Positions 21,524-32,547 of a DNA stretch of 64,000 bases are shown in pieces. The position numbers and the translations under genes were made by a program. This DNA is from Clarkia xantiana subsp. parviflora (lineage: Eukaryota > Streptophyta > Magnoliopsida > Myrtales > Onagraceae): positions 42,238,756-42,302,755 of the forward strand of contig JAPTYO010000009.1 in the NCBI GenBank assembly GCA_036873135.1, read 5' to 3'. A model generated the notes under the pieces. The model saw only the letters and a program-made list of their open reading frames with translations. It had not been told where the DNA came from and ran no database searches. The stretch's first letter is position 1; every line of letters begins with the position of its first letter.

Positions 21524-21840
21524 AAGAGCGGGAACAGAAACAACATTTCTACAATTCTTGGTGCATAAAGGACATTTTCAAGAAGTACGGTCCAGCCATT
21601 GTTCATAGACAACTTGCAGTTCCCTAATCCTATGACTTCAACTTGTGAGTTGTCGCCAATGTATATCCTCTTAGAATCCTTCGGAAATCGTCTAAACTTG
21701 GCAAATTGTCCTTTTTCGTTGGCTATGTAGTCTGTTACGCCTGAATCAAGAATCCAAGAAGGATTTGAGTCAGTTAACATAACGGTAGAGGAAACTAAAG
21801 CTTCCATAACATAACCAACATCGCGTACCTTTTTAGGTTC
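21520..21840 (-). pseudogene. Copia O aspartic protease
   Basis: Open frame of 95 codons with SWILDSGVTDYIA near 21760-21720, the D-S-G active site of retroviral-type proteases, followed by IYIGDNSQVEVIGLGNCKLS. The end is shifted into a different frame near 21540, before the pre-integrase domain. In copia elements the protease is part of one polyprotein with integrase and reverse transcriptase. Confidence 0.88.
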
Positions 21841-21924
21841 GGATTTGCTGGATCCTGCACCATCGCCTATGCGGCATGGGTTGGAGTTCCCGCAGACTAT
21901 CTCGGATTTTAATCTGAAACTGCC

Positions 21925-22483
21925 CTATTTAGGCTTAGTCAACATTTTATCGTCGACGGCCTGTTGTTTCTTTCCCTTGTTCCTATTCTTCCTCTTTCTC
22001 TGCCTAGCTTGTCTTGACATCTTTGTGTCTTTCGACATCGATGCCAATCGAGCTTCTTCCATCTCGATCAATTTCAGGACTGATGCAAGATCTAGCATAG
22101 AAACCCTAACTGTCAATAAAGCCTTGGCTGCTCTCCAAGACCACGGGAGAATCCCAATGATGGCTTGAATTTTATCCCATTCACCATCTGACTTTCTTCT
22201 TCTAATGGTTTCCACATGCGCAGGAAGTCGTGTATCTTTTCAAGTACACTTTTGCTGTTGTTGTTTAGAAAATCTTCCAAAGTTTGTATAAGTGGGTGCA
22301 TCATAACTACTATGCAACTTCCGTATTTCAGGAAGACTGCATCCTAGATGTCCTTTGTTATCAGAACATCCTAATACACGTCATGGAAGTCCTTAGACAT
22401 CTTAGACAGCAGTATCTCCTTTACTTTCTTGTCATCTTGCTCCCACTAGAAATGGGCGAATGCTAGTCCTTTAGTGAGACCAT
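21925..22483 (-). pseudogene. Copia O gag fragment
   Basis: Minus-strand remnant of a copia gag. Block 22480-22310 carries MSKDFHDVY and, over a stop, the VLITKDI-DAV pattern typical of gag. Blocks 22304-22113 and 22215-21925 follow (LPWSWRAAKALLTVRVSMLDLASVLKLIEMEE, then a Lys/Arg-rich tail with RQRKRKNRNKGKK). Several stops and a frameshift are present. The N-terminal third is missing because element X begins at 22484. No intact zinc knuckle is visible. Confidence 0.78.
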
Positions 22484-24116
22484 TGTTGGATCCTGATTCT
22501 TCGTGGGTCGTTGAATCGAAATTCGTCGGGTCCTTGAAGTGTTGTGTAGTTATGCTAACGGGTTGTTCGAGCTCGCTGATGTCCGATAGTCGGGATGTCG
22601 GACTATCGTAGAGTCGGAGCAACGGACTATCGGAGAGTCAGAGCTTCGGCTTGTCGGGGACTTGCAAAGCCCTTGAAATGACTAAGTGTTTGAGTATCCT
22701 TCAGTGTATGTGCATGCGTGCACCTTGCGGAGTATGCGCATATACGCGCCTTGTAGAGGATGCGCATATACGCGCCTTGCGGAGTATGTGCGTATGCGTG
22801 CCTTGCAGTGTATGCGTGTATGCATGCCTTGTAGTATATGCGTATATGCATGCCTCGCAGCGTAGACGCGCCTCTTACTGAAACCTGCACAAGGGGTAAT
22901 ATCGCACACCACGCAGAGGGGGGGGGGGGGGAGTGCGATGAACCCTCTCTGATGCTTAAATCAAAGATCTTAGAGAGAGAAAGCTAGAGAGAGGTCAGAG
23001 CTTCCGTGTCAACTTAAATGTGAAATGGGTGAGCGGATTCCCTAAAATAGGAGCTCCTAAACCCGAACCCAGTTTTAAAGGTCCGACGCCGGTTTAGTGT
23101 AAAATACGAACCGAGCGTAGACAGGAGTAAAGCTGACATCGTGAAACGCGCACGGCGAGAATCCGGATGAGGATTTTAGGTCCGAAATGCACACGCGCGC
23201 GTCTCGAACCTTTTTCAAACTTGCGGGTAAATAATTCGAAGCCGTTGGTGGGTTTGACGTGTAAAAGAAGTCTGAGTAATATAAAATGAACCTGAATCTG
23301 ACGTATACCCATTATATGACCCCGATTCATGTGGTGGTGCGGCCCCTGCTTGACTCTATTTTGGATAGAGTATACGTTCGATTTAAGTTCGGGTGTTACC
23401 TCGAGGTGGACTTACTGTCCGTTGCGCGTGAGCCTTGCTATTGTGTGTCCCTCATTTTGTTTGAGCAGGAGTGGTCATAACTGCCGACATGGTTAGTGCA
23501 GCAAGTGTATGTGTATGACATGTACATATATAATAATGTAAGTCTATGTATGTAATCATGGATACGAATGCTAACATGTTTATGAACATGGTATACGCGC
23601 GTACGTGAGTCGGCGTTTGACGTGCAGTACCATGAAATTAAATCATGTAAGTATGGGCATGTATATATGCGATTACATGTGTATATAAGTATATAGGTAA
23701 TGGGATCATAATTATAAACACGTGACATGGATATGCAAACGTGTGTATATGTGTAGACATGCATATGTATGTGCGGGTATGTAAGCATGAGTATATGCTT
23801 GGGAATTCCCTTAAAAGAGTTAGAAGAAATATGGAGAGGATATGATATTACCCATACATCTATATAAGGGAGCGTTTATGTGAGCGTCTCCAAACTTAGT
23901 CACCGCATATTGGAATTGGTTTCCTCCTATTACTTGGTGGAAGAAACCGTAATTGCTAACATGGTTAGTGCGGCGAGCATGCGTGTATAGCACATACATA
24001 TGTAGTCATGTAAGCGTATGTACATAACATAGACGTAAATGTTGACATGTATGCAAACATGGTATTCACATGTATGCGAGCAGACGCGCTATATGTAATG
24101 ACATGGAATTAACGAT
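22484..24116 (-). repeat. LTR-like left end of element X
   Basis: Starts TGTTGGATCC and contains the gypsy-LTR-like block described for X, the 26-bp minisatellite, a 14-G run (22918-22931) and, from about 23480, purine/pyrimidine-alternating text rich in CATGTATATG-like phrases. A segment of about 470 bp beginning near 23490 (CATGGTTAGTGC) is repeated starting near 23963. Where the LTR ends could not be located. Open frames here come from the repeats. Confidence 0.5.
22698..22872. repeat. 26-bp minisatellite
   Basis: Six to seven imperfect tandem copies of a 26-bp unit such as CCTTGCGGAGTATGCGCATA plus TACGCG, diverging mainly by C/T and A/G exchange. Overlapping frames in both strands through it are products of the repeat. 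Confidence 0.93.
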
Positions 24117-24121
24117 GTGAA
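24117..24121. repeat. Target-site duplication of gypsy G1, left copy (GTGAA)
   Basis: GTGAA directly outside the left LTR; repeated exactly at 32543-32547. Confidence 0.95.
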
Positions 24122-24897
24122 TGTTGGATTACGGTGGAACTCCGGTACGATCTTGACGGCGATCCGAGCTTCTTTGCTCCACGTAATCCTGCAAGAGGGG
24201 ATAGACCGGGCGGTGACCCAAAATCCCTCTCCGATGCTTAAATGAGTATCTCGTATGAACTGGCAAGCAGCAAACTCAAAGTGTGTATCTCAATACGTAA
24301 TGTGATCTGAGGTAACCTCTGCCCTTTTATAGGCGGAGAGGTACCTCAGTTACCTGGTGAACAGTTAGGGTGGTTAGCCCATATTCCGTGTATCTCGGGC
24401 ACGATCCCGCCTATCTAGGCCATGATCTCGCTTATCTCGGCCACGCCCCGCGTATCTCGGCCACGCTCCGCATATCTCAGCCACGCTCCGCGTATCTCGG
24501 CCACGCCCCGCGTATCTCGGCCACGCTCCGCGTATCTCAGCCACGCTCCGTGTATCTCGGCCACGCCCCGCGTATCTCGGCCTCAACCTCTGATAGCAAG
24601 TCCTGACCAATATCGGGGACTCCAGAGTTATCTCATTGTGTCACCGCTCGGGGCCCCTCGTCATCGTGACAGGGCCAATCGTTCTCAGGGATTCTTCATC
24701 GGGGCCTACTTAAAGGCATCTCATTGGGAGCGTCCAGCTCACCTATCGGGACCGACTCTGTCGGGACCTTTCATCATCGGGACTCCGTCTGTCGGGACCC
24801 TTCACCTTGGTCTTATTAACCTCCTTTTAGGGCCCAGCGGGCCTATTCACCGTTTCCTCGTCGTTAAAGGGCCTAACGGTCATAGCGAGACCCATCA
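24122..24897 (-). repeat. 3' LTR of gypsy G1
   Basis: 776 bp, TGTTGGATT to CCCATCA (plus strand). Minus-strand TATA box (TATAAAA) at 24325-24331. A 20-bp tandem unit (TATCTCGGCCACGCTCCGCG and variants) fills about 24390-24580. This LTR has three more units than its partner, exactly 60 bp. Confidence 0.94.
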
Positions 24898-24911
24898 TTT
24901 GCCCCCAAGAC
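24898..24911 (-). other. Polypurine tract of G1
   Basis: The minus strand reads GTCTTGGGGGCAAA directly before the 3' LTR, like G2. Confidence 0.9.
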
Positions 24912-25142
24912 ATGAGGGACTTACAGTTCGTCGTGTCTTTCAACTCCCGACCTCCCGACACCGGAGTCGGGGACCTTTCCCTTGACACAGTAACTTGATA
25001 CAAATCTTCTCGTTCACGTTTCCTCGATGCCTTGAGGATAACCACCAAATCCGAGAAGACTCCTCGGTTCCCCAGCCATTAAATGCAGCAGATAACGAAG
25101 CGACGTCTCTGGCACCCGTGCCTGATTTTTCGTGCCTGCCCG

Positions 25143-25700
25143 TCTTTGCGGGGAAAACTGTCCAAGGAGCAGGCTATCCTCGACCGAAAGACTCGGGACC
25201 TCCAAAAGCAGGTTCGTGACTTCGAGGGGCTCCTAAAGAGGAAGCGGCAGGAGCGGCGGATTGCCGAGGACTAACTTGTCCTGGAGAAGAAGACTCTGGA
25301 GGAGCAAATCGCTGAGGTTCCTGCGCAACTGGTCGCGGCCGAGACCAAGGGCCGGGAGGATTATCGGGGGTCCGAGGACTTCCAAGCGGATGCAGTGAAG
25401 TTCTGCAGCGCGGAGGTGGAGAACACCCTCTTCAACGCAGTTGAAGAACTCCACCTGGAGTATGGCGACGCCATCAACTTCGACAAGTCTCCGTCTCTCG
25501 CTCCCTCCGCGAAGAAATACTTTGCCCTCTCGGAGGAGAGTGATGAGGGGAGCACCCCCGCGGTTGTTGAAGACATGGCGGAGCCTCCAAGTGCTGACGC
25601 CCCGATAATCGACCCTCCAGCGGCTGAACCTGTGGAGCCTTCTGCAACAGATCTTGTGGACCCTGCTCCCGCTGATGCCGCCGACAAGGACCAAGCCTGA
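25143..25700 (+). pseudogene. Accessory-gene remnant of G1 (3' part)
   Basis: Plus-strand frame homologous to the end of the G2 accessory gene: coiled coil (KEQAILDRKTRDLQKQVRDFE), then GREDYRGSEDFQADAVKFC, NAVEELHLEYGDAINF, an Asp/Glu/Pro-rich tail and the terminal DKDQA with TGA at 25698. One in-frame stop (25272-25274) interrupts it. Everything upstream (TATA box, first exon, conserved domain) is deleted: the sequence jumps from LTR-proximal promoter DNA into the coiled coil near 25140. Within the tail the Pro/Asp-rich part is shorter than in G2. Confidence 0.85.
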
Positions 25701-25809
25701 CGCTTTATCTTTAGAGTCCTTGTATTTTTCCACGTTTTTGTAATCATCGGGCCTTCGAGCCCCCATGAATATCAGACTATCTTAGTTCCGATTTTCCATT
25801 GCACTTCTC

Positions 25810-26375
25810 AAAGCGAACTTAAGGCGAAACCTCGACACTTAAGGTATTTTCACACATCACTTTAGACGATTTAACTCCGTGCACCACTTAAGGCAGCTTA
25901 ATCTCGTGCATCACTTAAGACGACTTAACAACTTGCACCACTTAAGGGGATTTCGCAACACTTAGAATAAATCCAAGAATCATGCATCACTCAAGACGAC
26001 TTAACCTCGTGCATCACTTAAGATGACTTAATCTCGTGCATCACTTAAGACGACTTAATCTCGTGCATTACTTAAGATGACTTAATCTCGTGCACCACTC
26101 AAGGCGACTTTATCTCGTGCACCACTCAAGGCGACTTTATCTCGTGCACCACTTAAGGCGACTTTTAAACAACACTTACAATAAATCTGAGAATAATCTG
26201 ATAGGAAGCAACCTCTTTATTCATTGATGGCACAAAACTTGCTTACATCGAATCAAACGATAAATATCTTACACCACTTAAGGCGATTTTACATCGGGCA
26301 CCACTTAAGGCGACTTTTCATCGGGCACCACTTAAGGCGACTTTTCATCGGGCACCACTTAAGGCGACTTTTCTC
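25810..26375. repeat. CTTAAGG tandem array of G1
   Basis: Copies of a 24-26-bp unit such as CTCGTGCACCACTTAAGGCG plus ACTTTAT, seen here on the strand opposite to G2. Toward 26270-26375 the unit is CATCGGGCACCACTTAAGGC plus GACTTTT. It lies between the convergent ends of integrase and the accessory gene. Confidence 0.92.
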
Positions 26376-27740
26376 AAGCATGACATTTCTTCAAGTGTTC
26401 GCCACTAAAAGAATGCTTCAATACTCTGCCATCGAGGTCTTCTAACTTGTACGCATTCGGAGCTGGCATCCCCACGACCTTGTAAGGTCCTCCCATTTTG
26501 GTGACATCTTGTTGATTCGATCCAAAAGGGTAAACTCGTTGCGACGCCAAACCAGCTCCCCGACGAAGAATTGTCGGGACTTAACTCGCCGATTATAATA
26601 CGGCGCCGTCGCCAAACGCATTCGAGCTTGGACTTCATCGGCTTCCCGCCTCTTCTCTTCGAGCAAGTCCAAATCCAGACGTCTCATTTCATCATTCGTC
26701 AAAGGCTCATAATATCTCATCCGATGGGATGCCACAGCTACCTCCACGGGAGCAACAACCTCCGTGCCATAAACAAGGCCAAACGGAGTCTCCCCAGTTG
26801 ACCGTTTGGGTGTCGTTCTAACAGCCCAAAGCACATTTTCCAGCTCGTTCAGCCACTTGCCCTTCAAGGCATAGACCCTTTTCTTCAGGCCATCCATCAC
26901 GATTTTGTTGGCTGATTCCACCTGGCCATTAGTCTGAGCATGGTGGACAGAAGCTGTCCGATGCTCGATATTCAACTCCTCCAGATACTCCTTCACATGA
27001 GCCTCGTTAAAGGGTGGACCATTGTCGCTGATCACCACATTAGGAATCCCGTATCTGGATACAATATGAGTCTGGAGAAACTTGACGATCTGGTTCCCCG
27101 TCGTCTTTGCCAACGCCTTAGCTTCTATCCATTTCGAAAAATAATCGATAGCAACAAGCAAATACTTACACTGACCTTGTGCTTGCGGGAGAGGTTCCAC
27201 CAAGTCGATGACCCACTGCGCGAAGGGCCAAGCACTCTTAATGGACGTCAGATTAGCGGCCGGAGCCACGATATTCGGGGCATACCTCTGGCACGCGTCA
27301 CAGGATCGGACCAACGCCGTCGCCTCCTTGCTCATCGTAGGCCAATAATAGCCCAAGTTCAGCACTTTCCTCATAATGGATCGGGCTCCTTCGTGACAAG
27401 CCGCGACCCCTTCATGCACCTATCTCAAGATTCGACTTGTGTCGGGCTCAGCCACACACTTCATATACGGAGTCGAGAACCAGCCCTTCTTGTATAGCTG
27501 ACTGTCCAACATCACGTAGTTAACCGCGATCCGACGTATCCTGTCAGCTACTACTTCATTATCGGGGACTGCCCCCGTAGTCAGGTATGCGACTATCGGG
27601 GTCATCCAAGTGGGCTCCTCCTCCGATCCTGCTTCAATAGCACACACCTCCGACGGGTCGGTGGTCGACAAGATCACCTTCTCCAGAAAGTGCACCTTCC
27701 GATTTTCCTCCAGGGGTGCCCCCAAGGCAAATTTGCTCAA
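26376..27740 (-). pseudogene. G1 integrase (nearly open)
   Basis: A 325-codon open frame (27419-26442) holds most of the domain: HEGVAACHEGARSIM, YYWPTMSKEA, SCDACQRYAPN (zinc region); WVIDLVEPLP, ISDNGPPFN and NGQVESANK with the three acidic residues; then the C-terminal LVWRRNEFTLLDRINK. The tail is out of frame near 26470, with an EDLTRSWGCQL reading replacing the GPYK motif. A stop at 27421 separates it from the preceding spacer (27740-27420; EVCAIEAGSEEEPTWM). It catalyses insertion of element DNA in intact relatives. Confidence 0.93.
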
Positions 27741-28550
27741 GGCGTCCTACTCCACGTTTTCTTCCCTCGGGATCGCCTCAATGTCGAAGCTTTTGAAGCT
27801 CTCCTTCAAGACTTGCACCTCACGAAGGTACTTTCTCATCATCGGGCTTTTCGCCTCATATCGCCCTTGAACTTGATTTACAATCAAACCCGCGTCACAC
27901 TTCACTCTCAAGTGAGCAACTCCCGTACCTTTGGCAATTTTCAAGCCTGTGATAAGAGCCTCATACTCAGCTTCGTTGTTCATGGCCCTAAACGTCAAGG
28001 CCAAAGCGTATCGGAGGGGCTCACCCCCGCCTGGTGGTATCAACACAAACCCCGCTCCTGATCCGTTTGAACTTGAGGAGCCATCTGTGTACATCTCCCA
28101 GGTATTTTCCTCGTTTGGCTGTTCTGAATGCTCGCTTCTTCCAGATCGGGGGCTGTAGATTCTGCTATGAAATCCGCCAACGCCTGGCCCTTAATAGCCG
28201 TTCTCGGAGCAAAGTGTATGCGAAACTCACTAAGCTCGACTGCCCATTTGACTAATCTCCCCAACGCATCAGGTCGGTTCAAGAAATGCTTCAAAGGCTG
28301 ATTCGTCAACACAGAGATCTCATGCGCGTGGAAGTAAGGCCTCAGCTTCCGAGCAGTAATAATCAACGCAAAAAGATACTTCTCAACGCGGGATAATTCA
28401 TTTCAGATTTGGCAAACGCCTTTCTTACATAATAAACAGGGACTTGATTACCCTCAACAACCTTCACTAACACAGAGCTAATGGCAAATTCAGAAACAAC
28501 CAAGTATAGATAGAGCGGCTCGCCTAGGACCGGTTTCGCCAACGGCGGGA
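27741..28550 (-). pseudogene. G1 dual RNase H region (broken)
   Basis: First RNase H at about 28550-28160 (VPVYYVRKAFAKSEMNYP, VLTNQPLKHFLNRPDA), broken by a frameshift near 28370. Second, archaeal-type RNase H at 28094-27747 (MYTDGSSSSNGSGAG, NNEAEYEALITGLK, KCDAGLIVNQVQG). The spacer between them is damaged near 28095-28130. The acidic residues of the second domain are kept except that the last Asp lies past a stop near 27745. The first domain lacks the expected Asp positions, as in G2 and G3. Confidence 0.9.
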
Positions 28551-29557
28551 GGGTGCGAAGGTGCTGCTTGAGTGCCTGGAACGCCTCTTCACACTTGGCA
28601 GTCCATTCAAAATTCTTGTTGGCCCTCAAAAATTTAAAAAATGGCATGGATCGGTCACTTGCCTTAGACAGGAAGCGATTCATTGCAGCCACTCGGCCAT
28701 TCAGCACTTACACCTCCCGATGATTTACTGGAGACTGCATCTCCTCGATCGCCCTCAGCTTCTCGGGGTTCACCTCAATTCCTCTTTGACTCACCATAAA
28801 GCCCAAAAACTTCCCCAAGTGGACTCCGAAGGCGCACTTTGTTGGGTTCAAGCGAACCTGATGAAGCCTCATTCGCTCAAACGCCGTAGCTAGGTTGTGC
28901 ACATGATCCTCAGCTTGTCGGGACTTCACCAGCATATCGTCCACGTAAGCCTCCATGGTTTTCCCCGGCATATCTCTGAATAGCTTGTTCACCATCCGCT
29001 GGTAGGTTGCCCCGGCATTGATCAATCCAAAAGGCATGACATCGTAATGATAAATGTCACTGTCGGCATAAAAGGCAGTGTGGGGGGCATCTTCCTTAGC
29101 CATCTTGATCTGATTGTAGCCCGAGTACGCATCCATGAAACTCAACAACTCAGTCCTTCGGGCAAGCCTTATTCAGATCGCGGAAATCAACACACATCCG
29201 CCACTTCCCATTGCTCTTTTTCACCAGAACCGGGTTAGCGACCCAAGTCTGGAATCGGAGCTCCTTGATAAACCCAGCATCGAGCAGCCTGCCCACTTCC
29301 TGCTGGATTGCGATCCTCTTGTCTGTGCCCATCGGACGCCTCTTCTGCGCGATAGGCTTAATCGCGGGATCAATCTTCAACTCGTGCACGATCACATCGG
29401 GGCTAATTCTTGGCATGTCACTCGGGGACCAGGCAAATAGCTCCTTGAACTCCTTCAGCAGCTCAATCAGTACTCGGGCCCTCTCGTCAGACAGGGCGGA
29501 CCCGATTTTCACCTTCCTCTGAGGTCCGTCAAGCTCGACCTCCTTCAAATCCTCCAT
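28551..29557 (-). pseudogene. G1 reverse transcriptase (broken)
   Basis: 29557-29150 holds the N-terminal half (RVLIELLKEFKELFAW, LLDAGFIKELRFQTW, KWRMCVDFRDLNKACPKD). Near 29148 about 20 codons (the CYSLPRIDQLVDATSGHE block of G2) are missing. 29148-28708 continues with SFMDAYSGYNQIKM, MPFGLINAGATYQRM and the catalytic YVDDMLVKS. The connection to RNase H (LNGRVAAMNRFLSKASDRSM) follows after a stop near 28708. The deletion removes part of the fingers/palm region. Confidence 0.93.
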
Positions 29558-30240
29558 GGGGGCGGGACGCCCAAACTCCTCTCTGGGATCGGCATCGGTC
29601 TAGAGGATAGCCATGGCCTCACGTCTCTTCCGTCGAGTGGCATTAACGTAGCACCTCCTGGAAGCCACCTGGTCGCCCTTGAACTCCCCGACTCCGTGGT
29701 CAGTCGGGAACTTCATCTTCTGGTGCACAGTCGAGGCAACTGCCATCAGGGGGTTGATGGTGGTTCTCCCGATAATCGCGCTATAGGTCCCCGCGGACTC
29801 AAGTACCACAAACTCCACGTTCCTCCTCTCCGATTTCCACCACTACCAAACTCCACTGGTAAGGTGATCATTCCCAGCGGATAGGAGGTAATACAGGAGA
29901 ACCCGACCATCGAGAAGTTCACCTCCTTGAGATCCTTCTTCGTTTTCCCCATGGCTTCCAGTGCGTCCATAAACAAAATATCGGAGGAGCTCCCTCCGTC
30001 GATCAAAATCCTCTTCATCTCGTACCCATCCACATCTAGGGTCACGACCAGAGCGTCATCATGTGGAGTCTCCACTCCTATCAGGTCCTCCGCGGAAAAG
30101 GAAATCACCATCTCTTCCTTCGTAGTCCAGGATCGGGACCTCTTACCCAGCGCCACAGCGGCAGAAATTCCAGAGGCATAGACCTCCCAAGAGGCTGTGG
30201 TGTCACCTCCCGCGGCAAATCCTCCGTGAATCACATTGAT
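29558..30240 (-). pseudogene. G1 aspartic protease and spacer
   Basis: The protease lies in the same open frame as gag (31371-29746): GTINVIHGG near 30240, then RILIDGGSSSDILFMDAL near 29990-29950 with the catalytic Asp. A small deletion near 29850 shifts the frame. The spacer (ESAGTYSAIIGRTTINPL) continues at 29818-29600 and ends at a stop near 29600. The absence of a stop between gag and protease suggests a single Gag-Pol reading frame in the active ancestor. Confidence 0.9.
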
Positions 30241-31790
30241 AGTGCCCCGCTTCTCCTTACGGGCACCAGAAGACTCCGGCTCAGACCTCTTCTTCTTTGG
30301 GGACCGATCGCGGGATCGGTAACGGGACCGCGATCGGGACCGAGAACGGGATCGACACCGCTTCTCCCCGACAAGCTCCTTAAGCTTCCCCTTCTGGATC
30401 AGCTTTTCGATCTCCTTCTTCAGCTCCCGACAATGATTAGTGTCGTGACCATTTGCGCGGTGGAACCGACAGTAACGATCGGTGCGGGATCCCAAAAATT
30501 CTCCTTCCTTCTTCGGGGGGTACCTGGAGATACCCTGTCGTTCCATGATTATTAACACCTCCGCCATAGAGTTGTTGAGAGGAATGTTATGATCCTCCCG
30601 CCTGTCCTTCCTCGAGGAACGCCTATCCTCCCTTCGATCAGAGTGGCCTCGACTCCGACTGCTCTCGGATTTATCCTTCGACTTACGGTCGTCCAAGGGT
30701 TTGAGCAAATGCTTTCCCTTATTTGACTTCGGGGGCTCAAGCTCTCCAGCGGCTATTTTCGACTCCTGGACATCGATTTGCCGCTTCACCCTTTTCTGCA
30801 ATGCTTCCATATTCCACACAGCCTTCTCAGCCACGCTGTGCATCAGGTCGGAACCATAGGGGGTTGTTAGGTTCCGAATGAAGGTACGGATGGTCTCACC
30901 CTCCGAAATCTCCTCGTCAATCTCCGCCACGCTGGCAGTGTATCGCTGGTAATAGTGTGCCAGCGACTCATCGGGCCTCTGTACCACCTGGGCCAGGGAC
31001 CTCACACTCTTCAACAGACGTCGGTGACCCTGGTACTGCTGAATAAAGCGGTCGTGCATATCAGCCCAGCAAGTGATGCACCCTGGGGGCAGATTGAAGA
31101 ACCAGGTCAGGGCTCTCTCACCAAGTGTGTTCGGGAACAATGTACACACGATATCTTCATTCGGGGCTCTGCCCAGACACACCATGAGGTGCTTCTGGAC
31201 ATGACGAACCGGATCTCCCTCACCATCATACTCCGTAATTGTGGGGATACCCAGCCCTGGCGGGGCGAGGGTGTCTATCAGTCGGGGAACAAAGGGATGA
31301 GAGGATCGATCCCTCAGTTCCGACAGCAGCGGCTTCTGCTCTCCCATGCAAATGTTCACGATCTTCACCACCTAATCGGGGGTAATAGGACCATTAAGGG
31401 GAAAGGTCCTATGCAGTACGGGTCCTAGCCCATCGACCACAAATCGCTCTGAGCCTCTGCTGCTAGGGGCACTTCCTCCTGTCTCCTCGCAGCCTCTCTC
31501 CGATCTAAGAGAGCCTACACGGCCGCCAAAAACATCGGCATGGCCTCCGCCACAGCCTTCGTCAAGTCCGCATTTAGAGGAGCCTCCTGCTCCCTATTCT
31601 CTTGGTGCTGAGCAGCATCTTCGGGGACTTCGTTGTGCCCCCCTGTCTGGGAGACCTCAGCAGGGAGATTCTGGTCCTCAGCATGCTCCGGCGGTGGTGA
31701 ATTCAGAGTCGTCCCAGCAGGATGACGGGAACCACCAGATTGTCCTTGTCTTCTTTGTTTGCCAGCCGCCATTGAACGAGTAGAAGGCAT
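30241..31790 (-). pseudogene. G1 gag, mostly open
   Basis: ATG at 31790 (MPSTRSMAAGKQ, matching G2). A stop near 31515 and a short damaged stretch to about 31375 follow. From 31371 the frame is open: EYDGEGDPVRHVQKH, LGERALTWFFN, MHDRFIQQYQGHRRLL, RPDESLAHYYQRYTASV, then YCRFHRANGHDTNHC (zinc knuckle) near 30480 and an Arg/Ser-rich run RSRSRSRSRYRSRDRSP near 30350-30300. Intact gag forms the particle and binds element RNA through the knuckle and basic region. Confidence 0.94.
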
Positions 31791-31808
31791 ATTAGCTTTT
31801 TGTCACGT

Positions 31809-31826
31809 TCCCACAGACGGCGCCAA
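31809..31826 (-). other. Primer binding site of G1
   Basis: The minus strand reads TTGGCGCCGTCTGTGGGA after the LTR end CCAACA; identical to G2. Confidence 0.9.
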
Positions 31827-32542
31827 TGTTGGATCACGGTGGAACTCCGGTACGATCTTGACGGCGATCCGAGCTCTTTTGCTCCACGTAATCCTGCAAG
31901 AGGGGATAGACCGGGCGGTGACCCAGAATCCCTCTCTGATGCTTAAATGAGTATCTCGTATGAACTGGCAAGCAACAAACTCAAAGTGTGTATCTCAATA
32001 TGTAATGTGATCTGAGGTAACCTCTGCCCTTTTATAGGCGGAGAGGTACCTCAGTTACCTGGTGAACCGTTGGGGTGGTTAGCCCATATTCCGCGTATCT
32101 CGGGCACGATCCCGCCTATCTAGGCCATGATCTCGTTTATCTCGGCCACGCCCCGCGTATCTCGGCCACGCTCCGCGTATCTCAGCCACGCTCCGCGTAT
32201 CTCGGCCACGCCCCGCGTATCTCGGCCTCAACCTCTGATAGCAAGTCCTGACCAATATCGGGGACTCCAGAGTTATCTCATTGTGTCACCGCTCGAGGCC
32301 CCTCGTCATCGTGACAGGGCCAATCGTTTTCAGGGATTCATCATCAGGGCCTACTTAAAGGCATCTCATCGGGAGCGTCCAGCTCACCTATCGGGACCGA
32401 CTCTGTCGGGACCTTTCATCATCGGGACTCCCTCTGTCGGGACCCTTCACCATGGTCTTCTTGACCTCCTTTTAGGGCCCAACGGCCCTATTCACCATTT
32501 CCTCGTCGTTAAAGGGCCTAACGGCCATAGCGAGACCCATCA
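31827..32542 (-). repeat. 5' LTR of gypsy G1
   Basis: 716 bp, TGTTGGATC to CCCATCA on the plus strand. Minus-strand TATA box at 32028-32034. The 20-bp TATCTCGGCCACG tandem (about 32097-32225) has three units fewer than in the 3' LTR. Confidence 0.94.
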
Positions 32543-32547
32543 GTGAA
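32543..32547. repeat. Target-site duplication of gypsy G1, right copy (GTGAA)
   Basis: Exact repeat of 24117-24121. Confidence 0.95.

Larger units (their letters stand above)
338..22483 (-). mobile_element. Ty1/copia element O, split by copia A
   Basis: Minus-strand copia element whose coding region runs 22483-19938 (gag, protease, integrase, linker, first reverse transcriptase residues) and resumes at 1161-338 (rest of reverse transcriptase). Copia A (1162-19937) sits between the halves. Removing A and one copy of the 5-bp duplication ATCTC restores an uninterrupted reading through the split, where residues EEI and SLIKSN follow each other as EEISSMKAN does in copia C. Both ends are missing. 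The 3' end stops at the GGGTC tract before RNase H; the 5' end stops inside gag at the start of element X. Confidence 0.87.
24122..32542 (-). mobile_element. Ty3/gypsy element G1 (Tat type), full length
   Basis: An 8.4-kb minus-strand element between GTGAA duplications: 5' LTR 32542-31827, PBS, gag, protease, reverse transcriptase, two RNase H domains, integrase (ending 26442), tandem array, accessory-gene remnant (plus strand, 25143-25700), PPT and 3' LTR 24897-24122. It is shorter than G2 mainly because the 5' half of the accessory gene is deleted. The LTRs differ by roughly 25 substitutions by eye plus one 60-bp repeat difference. The frame is broken at several places. Confidence 0.95.

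Noticed and set aside
22627..22912. Overlapping frames on both strands through 22627-22912
   Set aside because: Products of the 26-bp minisatellite; periodic peptides, no domain.
24422..24985. 187-codon plus frame across the G1 3' LTR
   Set aside because: It is created by the 20-bp tandem unit, whose repetition gives a periodic peptide, and it ends in the PPT region. No conserved protein features; the same frame in the other LTR is shorter by the missing units.
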